Below, piece after piece: positions 1 through 5,617 of a stretch of DNA of 5,617 nucleotides; the stretch's first letter is position 1; every line of letters begins with the position of its first letter. The DNA lies in contig JAESTI010000106.1 in NCBI GenBank assembly GCA_016763665.1, positions 1-5,617 of the forward strand, given 5' to 3'. Position numbers and translations under genes: made by a program. The notes beneath the pieces were generated by a model. That model searched no databases. It was given only the letters and a program-made list of their open reading frames with translations, and was not told the DNA's origin. Origin of the DNA: Bacteroidia bacterium. GTDB taxonomy: Bacteria > Bacteroidota > Bacteroidia > Flavobacteriales > NORP286.

Positions 1-3
1 CAA

Positions 4-1659
4 GTGAAATACCCATTTCTTTCTATTCTCATAATTGTATTGATCTCAGGATGTAACAACTCATCTTCTGACAAGGAACAGTTTGCTTTATATTTTTGTG
101 ATGCTGAAAAGGCTAGGGCCGGAGAGTTCTTTACTGATAATACCTATTTTTTGAACGGACAAACCCAATCTGATGATTTCTCCAGATCAGGTAATTTTTC
201 CTCTAAAGTTGGAGGGGATACCAAATACGGCATAGGTCTTAAATTAGATAATATTAGACCAGAGGAATTAGTTAGAGCGGAGGTGTGGTGTTATGGAAAT
301 GATTCTTCAAAAGCTCAATTTGTTGTACAAGGGGATTGGGGCTTGTGGTTTGCGAACAAAGAAATTATTGAAACTGACACTAAGGGATGGTCAAAATATA
401 GATTAGAAATTTATGTTCCGGATATCATAGATAATGGCACATTGAAGATCTTTACAATTAATGAACATAAGAATCCTGTATACTTTGATGATCTGAAAAT
501 TGAAAGACTTAATGAAGCTAGTCTTTATAAGGAAATTACTGCTTTGGAAACTTTAGAACTTAATATTTCTGAAGAGATCTACGTAGATCTCTTGAATAAA
601 AGAATAAAAGCAATACAACGAGGAATAATTCTAAAAGAAGAGAAATCTTTTGTAACGGCAACTTTAAAATCTAAAGAAAAAACAAATGAAGTTTCAATAA
701 GATTTAAAGGTGATTGGCCGGATCATCTTAATACGATGAAGTGGTCGTTTCGAATTAAGTTTGATTCAGGAGAAGAATGGAATGGAATGCAGGAATTTTC
801 GTTGCAAGCTCCTGTAACAAGAGGTTATTTACATGAGTGGGTTTATCACCAGTTACTAAAACAAGAAGGTGTATTGGCACCTAAATATGGTTTTGTAAAC
901 TTAAAAGTTAATGGAATATCCAAAGGAATAATGGCTTATGAAGAACATTTCTCTTCAGACTTTATTGCAGATAATAATCTTCCGGCATCAGTAACCTTAA
1001 AGTTTGAGGAAGGAGAGATGTGGAAAGTAAGGTCTACCAATAATGGGAAAGATGGGGACGTGCCGGTATTTGTTAATTCAAAAATCGAATGTTATGAAGC
1101 TGGAAAAATGTCTCGGGATGATTCTTTAAATAGTTACTTTATTGAAGCTAAAAAGTTATTAACTGAGTTTAAAGAAGCTAAAACTCCAGTGTCGAAAATT
1201 TTTAACATTGAACAACTTTCAAAATTCTACGCTTTAGTAGATATTACCAATGCGTATCATTCATTGGTTTGGCATAACAATAAGTTTTATTATCATCCCA
1301 TATCTAAAAAAATATTGCCGATTGGTTATGACGGATACGGTTATAATGGAGTATATGATTGGATCAAAAAAGCTAATTTAATGGAAAAGTTCAATGACTT
1401 GCCAAAAGGAGAATCGGCAATGATGAATATGTACATCAATGTGTTTGATGATTCTTTATTTGTAGATAGATACAAATTTTACCTTCGGAAATATGTTGAT
1501 GATAATTTCATTGATGGGTTTATGAAAAACAATTTGCACTATATTGAACAGATGGAGAATAAATTGAAACAAGAAACCCCATATTATCTGTATGACAAGA
1601 ACTTTTTAAAGAAAAATGCAGAATTAATTAGGAGAGCAATTGCATCCAATGAAAATTGA
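4..1659 (+). CDS. Exported lipoprotein with jelly-roll-like N-terminal domain and divergent CotH-kinase-like domain
   Basis: Residues 1-17 form a lipoprotein signal peptide: a short basic start, a hydrophobic core, and the lipobox I-S-G-C with Cys17 as the lipidated residue, so the product should be anchored in the envelope. Residues about 38-168 look like a carbohydrate-binding-type jelly roll (S-G-N-F-S-S-K-V near 62-69, closing strand V-Y-F-D-D-L-K-I at 159-166). Residues about 185-545 resemble the CotH family (atypical spore-coat protein kinases and relatives): R-F-K-G-D at 233-237, K-W-S-F-R-I at 246-251, V-N-L-K-V-N-G-I-S-K-G at 298-308 followed by E313/E314, and W-H-N-N-K-F-Y-Y (423-430) leading to P-I-G-Y-D-G-Y-G (439-446). 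D443 fits the metal-binding Asp. The usual upstream catalytic Asp is not obvious. Family assignment is by motif order, so kinase activity is not established. The start used is GTG, only three bases into the window; an in-frame ATG could lie upstream. The 3' end overlaps the glycosyltransferase gene that follows. Confidence 0.75.
   Translation: MKYPFLSILIIVLISGCNNSSSDKEQFALYFCDAEKARAGEFFTDNTYFLNGQTQSDDFSRSGNFSSKVGGDTKYGIGLKLDNIRPEELVRAEVWCYGNDSSKAQFVVQGDWGLWFANKEIIETDTKGWSKYRLEIYVPDIIDNGTLKIFTINEHKNPVYFDDLKIERLNEASLYKEITALETLELNISEEIYVDLLNKRIKAIQRGIILKEEKSFVTATLKSKEKTNEVSIRFKGDWPDHLNTMKWSFRIKFDSGEEWNGMQEFSLQAPVTRGYLHEWVYHQLLKQEGVLAPKYGFVNLKVNGISKGIMAYEEHFSSDFIADNNLPASVTLKFEEGEMWKVRSTNNGKDGDVPVFVNSKIECYEAGKMSRDDSLNSYFIEAKKLLTEFKEAKTPVSKIFNIEQLSKFYALVDITNAYHSLVWHNNKFYYHPISKKILPIGYDGYGYNGVYDWIKKANLMEKFNDLPKGESAMMNMYINVFDDSLFVDRYKFYLRKYVDDNFIDGFMKNNLHYIEQMENKLKQETPYYLYDKNFLKKNAELIRRAIASNEN
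572..593. repeat. Perfect 22-bp palindrome within the CotH-like gene
   Basis: The half-site AAGAGATCTAC is followed directly by its exact reverse complement, centred between bases 582 and 583. It encodes residues 190-197 (E-E-I-Y-V-D-L-L) at the start of the CotH-like domain. It contains two AGATCT hexamers around a TACGTA core. Symmetry stops at the flanking pair 571/594 (G and G). In RNA it could fold as a short hairpin with a minimal loop. No function can be assigned. Confidence 0.9.
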
Positions 1660-3115
1660 AGGCATTATATTGAATGAAAAAGTTTTAGATAAAAACAGTA
1701 ACTGGATACTGTTAGCTTTAATTAGTATAACCGCACTTTTTCGCTTTTATAAAATTGAAGATGCTAGTCTTTGGGTAGATGAGGCATTTAGTATTTTTTA
1801 TGCTCAGCAGCCAATTTCTAATATAATTGAACGCGCGACTCAAGGAGTTAACCCTCCATTTTACAACATACTTTTACATTATTGGATAAAACTTTTTGGG
1901 ATCTCAGAATATGCTGTACGATCGCTTTCTGCCATATTTAGTATTCTCAGTACTTTTTTGATATTTCAATTAGCAAGGAAGTATTTAAATATTCAAACAG
2001 CAATATTTAGTGCTGGTTTATTATTGGTTTCCAGTATGCACCAATATTATGCTCACGAGGCAAGAGGTTTTGCAATGATCAGCTTTTTATGTTTGGTGTC
2101 ATTCATAAGCTACTTTAGTTTATTTGAAAAATCAAAAAGGATCAACGCAATTATTCTTGCTTTGAGTAATATTTTACTCCTTTATTCCCATTTGATAACC
2201 GGATTTTTGATTTTAGGACAACTAATTGGTGTCCTATTATTTTATAGAAATTATAGGCCTGCATTCAAGTATTATATAGGAAGCTTCGTGTTATTGGTAT
2301 TGGCTTATTTGCCATGGCTGTTCAATATTTATAATGTTTATGTCCGGTATGAATCTGGAAAATTAAGTACATGGCTTACTAAACAAACAGTTACAGAATT
2401 AAAATGGATGTTTATCAAGTTCGCGTCCAATGAATTATTGATGTTTGTTTATCTGGGCTTTATCATTATTGCAATAGGGGTTTTGAAAAGGTTTAAGATT
2501 TTTAGTGTTCAAAAATTTAACCGCAATACATTTTGGATGTTGATCTTATGGGGTTTCTTTCCGGTACTTGCTTGTTTTATTTTTTCTCAATTTATTCCCG
2601 TCTTTTGGCCAAGATATTTAATGTATTCCTCATTAGGGTTGATCCTGTTTGTTTCCTATTTGATAAGCATATTACCTGCCAAGAGTGCCATAAGAACATT
2701 GATTTTTCTATTTTTCTTTGGCTTTTCGTTTGGGGTTCAAAATTTAAACCCATACAAAGGCGAAAACTGGAAACAAGCGGTTCCTATTGTTCATGAAAAT
2801 TGTACTAATAATTCCTTAATAATATTATCCGCCTGGTATTGCCATAGAGTTTTTGCATATTATTATGATCAAAACTCATTTGAAGATTATGAGTCTACAG
2901 TAAAACGGTTAAAGGACCTAAAAGTACATTGTACAAATAAAGGTACAGGGTTCGAAAAAATTAATACAGAAGGAATTAAAAGAATAATTTTAATTCAAGC
3001 TCACAAGGCAGTAGTAGACCCAAAAAATACTTTATTCAAAGCTATTGATTCGAAATATTCACTTACAAAGGAGCAAGACTATAGTGGTGTCTCTGTTTCT
3101 GTGTTTGATCAATAA
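1649..3115 (+). CDS. GT39/PMT-type integral-membrane glycosyltransferase (GT-C fold)
   Basis: This 488-residue polytopic protein has about ten or eleven hydrophobic segments between residues 18 and 363, then a soluble C-terminal part. Family marks: L-W-V-D-E-A at 41-46, with D44/E45 in the first periplasmic loop at the position of the catalytic Asp of PMT/ArnT enzymes; N-P-P-F-Y-N-I-L-L-H at 68-77, the counterpart of the common H-P-P-L-Y motif; Y-Y-A-H-E-A-R-G at 133-140; and P-R-Y-L at 321-324 before a membrane helix. N-P-Y-K-G-E-N-W-K-Q-A at 367-377 opens the C-terminal domain. Such enzymes move a sugar from a polyprenyl-phosphate donor to an acceptor on the periplasmic face; donor and acceptor are unknown here. 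ATG at 1649 is preferred. An in-frame TTG at 1640, 5 bases after an AGGAG at 1630-1634, would add three residues. The ATG gives an 11-bp overlap with the lipoprotein gene, pointing to translational coupling. Confidence 0.85.
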   Translation: MKIEGIILNEKVLDKNSNWILLALISITALFRFYKIEDASLWVDEAFSIFYAQQPISNIIERATQGVNPPFYNILLHYWIKLFGISEYAVRSLSAIFSILSTFLIFQLARKYLNIQTAIFSAGLLLVSSMHQYYAHEARGFAMISFLCLVSFISYFSLFEKSKRINAIILALSNILLLYSHLITGFLILGQLIGVLLFYRNYRPAFKYYIGSFVLLVLAYLPWLFNIYNVYVRYESGKLSTWLTKQTVTELKWMFIKFASNELLMFVYLGFIIIAIGVLKRFKIFSVQKFNRNTFWMLILWGFFPVLACFIFSQFIPVFWPRYLMYSSLGLILFVSYLISILPAKSAIRTLIFLFFFGFSFGVQNLNPYKGENWKQAVPIVHENCTNNSLIILSAWYCHRVFAYYYDQNSFEDYESTVKRLKDLKVHCTNKGTGFEKINTEGIKRIILIQAHKAVVDPKNTLFKAIDSKYSLTKEQDYSGVSVSVFDQ

Positions 3116-3153
3116 AATAACTTGAGTTTGATCTAATTATTGGGAATAAATCA

Positions 3154-3181
3154 ATTTAGCCAATAGTAAATAGCCTATAGC
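3154..3181. repeat. Left block of degenerate 7-bp tandem repeats (four units, ATAGC type)
   Basis: Four consecutive heptads starting at 3154, 3161, 3168 and 3175 fit the loose consensus NNATAGC (the first has TTAGC, the second ends in T). They are in the opposite orientation to the AGCTATN heptads at 3195-3243. TAG occurs at 3164, 3171 and 3178, which closes all three forward frames between the two glycosyltransferase genes. Confidence 0.7.
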
Positions 3182-3214
3182 TTTTCTACCTATGAACTAC
3201 AAGCTATTAGCTAT
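3170..3214 (+). other. Potential hairpin made by the two opposed heptad blocks
   Basis: Bases 3170-3183 pair with 3201-3214 at 12 of 14 positions: a 7-bp inner stem (ATAGCTT with AAGCTAT), a 2-nt internal mismatch, then 5 bp more, around a 17-nt loop. Because both arms are tandem repeats, other registers are possible. No U-run follows, so it does not look like a standard intrinsic terminator. It sits in the leader of the gene starting at 3248 and could affect mRNA stability or translation; that is inference. Confidence 0.5.
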
Positions 3215-3243
3215 CGACTATAAGCTATACGCTATTAACTAAA
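3195..3243. repeat. Right block of degenerate 7-bp tandem repeats (seven units, AGCTATN type)
   Basis: Seven contiguous heptads begin at 3195, 3202, 3209, 3216, 3223, 3230 and 3237 and match the consensus ARCTATN. The middle five (3202-3236) are closest to it, each differing by at most one base in the first six; the outer two are weaker. The 7-bp phase is unbroken for 49 bases. The array ends 4 bp before the ATG at 3248 and fills the place where a ribosome binding site would lie; no Shine-Dalgarno sequence is present. It resembles in form the heptanucleotide STRR repeats known from filamentous cyanobacteria, but the sequence is different. Confidence 0.8.
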
Positions 3244-3247
3244 ACAC

Positions 3248-4807
3248 ATGCTCAAAACCTACTTTTTAGCTGAACATCTTATAATTTTGGCACCTGCATT
3301 AGGTTGTATAGTGTTAAGCCTCATTGCTCATCAAAAGAATAAAAATACGATGAGTATAATCCTATTGCTTATTGGTGCTTTTGGTATAAGGATGTTCATG
3401 GCATCGTTAGATCCCTTTTTGCATTTATGGGATGAGAAATTCCATGCTTTAGTGGCTAAAAACATGCTCGATAATCCTTTCGAGCCGCTGTTGTATACCG
3501 ATCCCGTGATGCCGTATGATTTTAAGTCTTGGGTATCTAATCACATTTGGTTACACAAGCAGCCCTTCTTTTTATGGCAGATAGCTCTCTTTTTTAAATT
3601 ATTTGGTGTTAATGAGTTCGTATTAAGAATGCCAAGTGTTTTAATGTCTACCGTTCAGGTTTTCTTTATATACAGAATCGGCAAAATATCTCTAAATAAT
3701 AGAACTGGTTATTATGCTGCATTTCTACTTTGCTTATCAAATTATATAATTGAAATGGTAAGTGGCTCCATTATAATGGATCACAATGATGTGGCTATAA
3801 TATTTTACACAACTGCAAGTATATGGGCCTGGACAGAATACACCAGATCTAAAAGAAAATACTGGCTTGTTCTAATTGGCTTGTTTTCTGGTTTCGCAAT
3901 ATTGTCAAAATGGCTTATAGGTTTATTGGTTTATTCAGGTTGGGGTTTGAGTATAATTCTAAATCGGGAAATGAGATTAAAGAGGAGTTATTATTATGAC
4001 TTATTGAAGAGTTTATTGATAACTATAATTATTGTACTACCCTGGCAAATATATATTCTTGTTAAATTTCCTATTGAAAGTGCTTATGAATATACCTACA
4101 ACGCAAGGCATATTTACGAAGTAGTAGAAAACCATGCTGGTAATATGTGGTATCATTTTAACCAAATAGGTCCAATTTATGGCCCTATTGTACCATTTAT
4201 ATTGGTATTTGCATTGATCTTTCTTTTTTACGAACTCAAAAACTACAGTATAAGGGTAGCATTTATTACTTATGCTGTGTTACCATATTTCTTTTTTTCG
4301 GTTATTGTTAGTACCAAAATGCCTAATTATTGCATGGTGGCCTGTCCTATAATTTTTTTGAGTCTTGGAAAATTGATTGATAAATTGAATTTCATTTTCG
4401 AAAGAGTTAAAAATGTAAATATCTATCAGCTCTTATTGTTTACATTTTTATGTGTTATTGGATATACCAACTTTAACATAGAAAAAATTCAATGGATACA
4501 TACCAACCAAAACAAGAAAAGCAAAAATAGGGTGAGGCAGGTTGCAGCTTCTTCATTTTTTAAGGAGCTTCCATTAATATTACCTTCTGACGAGTATGTG
4601 ATTTTTAATGCTGGAGGTATCTTTCGAAATATTGATGTGATGTTCTATACAAATAACATAGCCTATAGGGGATTATTTAAATATGAAGAATACTTAGATC
4701 TAAAAAAGCGTGGTTTTAAAATAGCAGTTTTAGATGATGGCCGGTTGCCTGAGTTTATATTAGATGACGATGAACTGCTTAAAATAAATTATCCAAAAAC
4801 AAAATGA
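3248..4807 (+). CDS. GT39/ArnT-like integral-membrane glycosyltransferase (GT-C fold)
   Basis: This 519-residue membrane protein has about eleven or twelve hydrophobic segments and a soluble C-terminal region from about residue 410. Diagnostic features of the PMT_2/ArnT group: H-L-W-D-E-K-F-H-A at 59-67, with D62/E63 as the expected catalytic loop acidic pair; A-K-N-M-L at 70-74; H-I-W-L-H-K-Q-P-F at 99-107; L-F-G-V-N-E-F-V-L-R at 118-127; I-M-D-H-N-D at 176-181 as a second acidic loop; L-S-K-W at 219-222; and T-K-M-P-N-Y at 356-361, the counterpart of the K-x-P-x-Y motif of ArnT-like enzymes. The reaction expected is transfer of a sugar from polyprenyl phosphate at the periplasmic face; the acceptor is unknown. 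It shares only family-level motifs with the GT39 gene upstream and is not a recent duplicate. ATG at 3248 is chosen because it lies right after the heptad array, with stops in all forward frames just upstream. It converges on the GT2 gene. Confidence 0.88.
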   Translation: MLKTYFLAEHLIILAPALGCIVLSLIAHQKNKNTMSIILLLIGAFGIRMFMASLDPFLHLWDEKFHALVAKNMLDNPFEPLLYTDPVMPYDFKSWVSNHIWLHKQPFFLWQIALFFKLFGVNEFVLRMPSVLMSTVQVFFIYRIGKISLNNRTGYYAAFLLCLSNYIIEMVSGSIIMDHNDVAIIFYTTASIWAWTEYTRSKRKYWLVLIGLFSGFAILSKWLIGLLVYSGWGLSIILNREMRLKRSYYYDLLKSLLITIIIVLPWQIYILVKFPIESAYEYTYNARHIYEVVENHAGNMWYHFNQIGPIYGPIVPFILVFALIFLFYELKNYSIRVAFITYAVLPYFFFSVIVSTKMPNYCMVACPIIFLSLGKLIDKLNFIFERVKNVNIYQLLLFTFLCVIGYTNFNIEKIQWIHTNQNKKSKNRVRQVAASSFFKELPLILPSDEYVIFNAGGIFRNIDVMFYTNNIAYRGLFKYEEYLDLKKRGFKIAVLDDGRLPEFILDDDELLKINYPKTK

Positions 4808-4818
4808 CAGTCCAGATC

Positions 4819-5532
4819 TTATTTTATTCCTAGCATTCCATACTTTAATATTACCCAGAGAATAATAAATCCATCAATTGTTCTTAATTTTTTCCCTTCC
4901 CCCTGATTTCTTGGAAAGTACTTAACAGGAACTTCAGCAATGTTGTTTTTCTTTACCCTCATTGCTTTGATCATTAACTCAGATTCAAAACCAAAACCCT
5001 TTTCGTTTAAGGATAACTGTTCGTAAAGATCTTTTGTGAAAAGCTTATAAGCACAAGCTACGTCAGTTAGTTTTACATTTATAAGTAATGAAGTGAGGTT
5101 GGTAAAAAGTTGGTTAGCTACATACCTTCTATATGCAAATAAAGGTCTATTAACTCCGGGCAAATATCTTGATCCGTTTATAAATTGAACTTTAGTTTCG
5201 AGCATAGCAATGATCAGGCTTGGGATATCGGAGGGAGATAGTTCAAGGTCAGCATCCTGAATTAAATATACATCACCATTGGAATTTTCAATTCCCGTTT
5301 TCACTGAAGCCCCTTTTCCCTGATTATTTTCATGTTCAATTAATCGAAATCCGGAGCTTTCCCTAATAAAATCAGCAATGACTTGCCTGGAGTTATCAGT
5401 AGAACAATCATCAACAATAATAATTTCTTTATCAGATACTTGCTCAGGAAACTGAACATCGTTTAACAACTTCAGAACTTCAAAAATGGAATCCTGTTCG
5501 TTATAAACCGGTATGATAATACTTAAATACAT
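4819..5532 (-). CDS. GT2-family polyprenyl-phosphate glycosyltransferase (DPM1/dolichyl-phosphate-glucosyltransferase-like)
   Basis: This 237-residue soluble GT-A-fold enzyme is predicted to transfer a hexose from a nucleotide sugar to a polyprenyl phosphate at the cytoplasmic side of the membrane. Motifs in order: I-I-I-P-V-Y-N-E at 5-12 and V-D-D-C-S-T-D at 40-46 (nucleotide binding); N-N-Q-G-K-G at 69-74; Q-D-A-D-L-E at 92-97, with the metal-binding D-x-D at D93/D95; G-S-R-Y at 120-123; L-T-D-V-A-C-A-Y-K-L-F at 155-165; G-F-G-F-E-S-E-L at 179-186; and E-V-P-V-K-Y-F-P-R at 200-208. This set is typical of the dolichyl-phosphate mannose/glucose synthase branch. There is no long C-terminal membrane domain as in GtrB-type proteins; only 221-233 is hydrophobic, suiting peripheral membrane contact. 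The sugar (glucose or mannose most often) cannot be told from sequence. Its product type is the donor used by GT39/ArnT enzymes such as the two encoded nearby. ATG at 5532 directly abuts the heptad array. Confidence 0.9.
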   Translation of the reverse strand: MYLSIIIPVYNEQDSIFEVLKLLNDVQFPEQVSDKEIIIVDDCSTDNSRQVIADFIRESSGFRLIEHENNQGKGASVKTGIENSNGDVYLIQDADLELSPSDIPSLIIAMLETKVQFINGSRYLPGVNRPLFAYRRYVANQLFTNLTSLLINVKLTDVACAYKLFTKDLYEQLSLNEKGFGFESELMIKAMRVKKNNIAEVPVKYFPRNQGEGKKLRTIDGFIILWVILKYGMLGIK

Positions 5533-5588
5533 TTTATCAATTTACGATTTACAATTTACAATTTACAAATCACGATTTACCATTTATT
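5533..5588. repeat. Degenerate 7-bp tandem repeats (ATTTACR type) abutting the GT2 start codon
   Basis: Seven contiguous heptads begin at 5540, 5547, 5554, 5561, 5568, 5575 and 5582 and fit ATTTACR. The first four are nearly identical, the fifth and seventh are degenerate, and a weak eighth unit (5533-5539) touches the GT2 ATG. Read on the coding strand of the GT2 gene, the unit is YGTAAAT. A TAA recurs every 7 bases, so successive copies close all three frames ahead of the gene. The array occupies the leader where promoter and ribosome contacts would be expected. The period matches the array at 3195-3243, but the unit sequence does not. Confidence 0.8.
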
Positions 5589-5617
5589 TTCTGCTTTGCT
5601 CTGGAAGTCTTTAATGA
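5577..5617 (-). CDS. Possible C-terminal end of another minus-strand gene (partial)
   Basis: On the minus strand one frame from the window edge reads I-K-D-F-Q-S-K-A-E-N-K-W and stops at TAA (5577-5579), inside the heptad array. The composition, charged and helix-like, suits a protein C-terminus. If real, the gene would lie 44 bp upstream of the GT2 gene in the same direction, possibly in one operon. Twelve codons cannot prove coding. A second minus frame stops within two codons of the edge (TAA at 5611-5613), and the third runs to TGA at 5570-5572. No function can be proposed. Confidence 0.3.
   Translation of the reverse strand, partial: IKDFQSKAENKW

Noticed and set aside
1640..1642. TTG as start of the first GT39 gene
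   Set aside because: An AGGAG lies 5 bases upstream, but ATG at 1649 is in frame, Shine-Dalgarno use is weak in Bacteroidota, and the three extra residues add nothing conserved.
2533..2796. An 87-codon plus-strand open frame inside the first GT39 gene
   Set aside because: It lies wholly in another frame of a strongly supported membrane-protein gene; its hydrophobic, Phe/Cys-rich product is what a frame shift of T-rich membrane codons gives, and there is no leader of its own.
3128..3158. Bacteroidota-type promoter (TTG, then TAnnTTTG about 19 bp on) for the gene at 3248
   Set aside because: TTG at 3128-3130 is followed by TCAATTTA at 3151-3158, which misses key positions, including the A of TA and the final G; in AT-rich DNA this is too weak to call.
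3170..3214. Intrinsic terminator of the upstream operon
   Set aside because: The stem is AT-rich with internal mismatches and a 17-nt loop, and no T-run follows it; it is better described as part of the repeat structure.
3154..3243. CRISPR array
   Set aside because: Units are 7 bp with no spacers; there are no 25-40 bp direct repeats and no cas genes.
4808..4818. Bidirectional terminator between the convergent genes
   Set aside because: The gap is only 11 bp and shows no stem-loop with flanking A or T runs.

Overview
The window is AT-rich and looks like a member of the Bacteroidota. The start codons lack Shine-Dalgarno sequences and sit in A/T-rich leaders, the codon use is AT-biased, and the first gene encodes a CotH-like lipoprotein joined to an envelope glycosyltransferase gene. 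The organism is inferred; nothing here fixes genus or species. All the genes that can be read belong to envelope or surface glycan chemistry.

Layout. Bases 4-1659 (+) encode an exported lipoprotein with a jelly-roll-like N-terminal domain followed by a divergent CotH-kinase-like domain. It overlaps by 11 bp a gene for an integral-membrane GT39/PMT-type (GT-C fold) glycosyltransferase (1649-3115, +), so the two are very probably co-transcribed. The 132-bp gap that follows (3116-3247) holds an unusual structure: two blocks of degenerate 7-bp tandem repeats in opposite orientation, able to fold into a hairpin, ending 4 bp before the next ATG. A second, unrelated GT39/ArnT-like membrane glycosyltransferase follows (3248-4807, +). 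It converges, with an 11-bp gap, on a minus-strand gene for a DPM1-like GT2 polyprenyl-phosphate glycosyltransferase (4819-5532, -). Directly upstream of that gene, 5533-5588 is a second 7-bp tandem array with a different sequence but the same period. The last bases may hold the tail of another minus-strand gene ending inside this array.

How the genes may work together (inference). The GT2 enzyme would make a polyprenyl-phosphate-linked sugar on the cytoplasmic face. GT-C enzymes of the GT39/PMT/ArnT type use such lipid-linked sugars on the periplasmic face to modify lipid, glycan or protein. The window therefore holds a donor-making enzyme and two possible donor-using enzymes. The CotH-like lipoprotein may act on, or bind, a surface substrate in the same process. 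The substrate is not visible in the sequence.

The least ordinary signals are the two heptanucleotide arrays placed against the start codons of two different glycosyltransferase genes, the altered active-site region of the CotH-like protein, and a perfect 22-bp palindrome inside the CotH-like gene.
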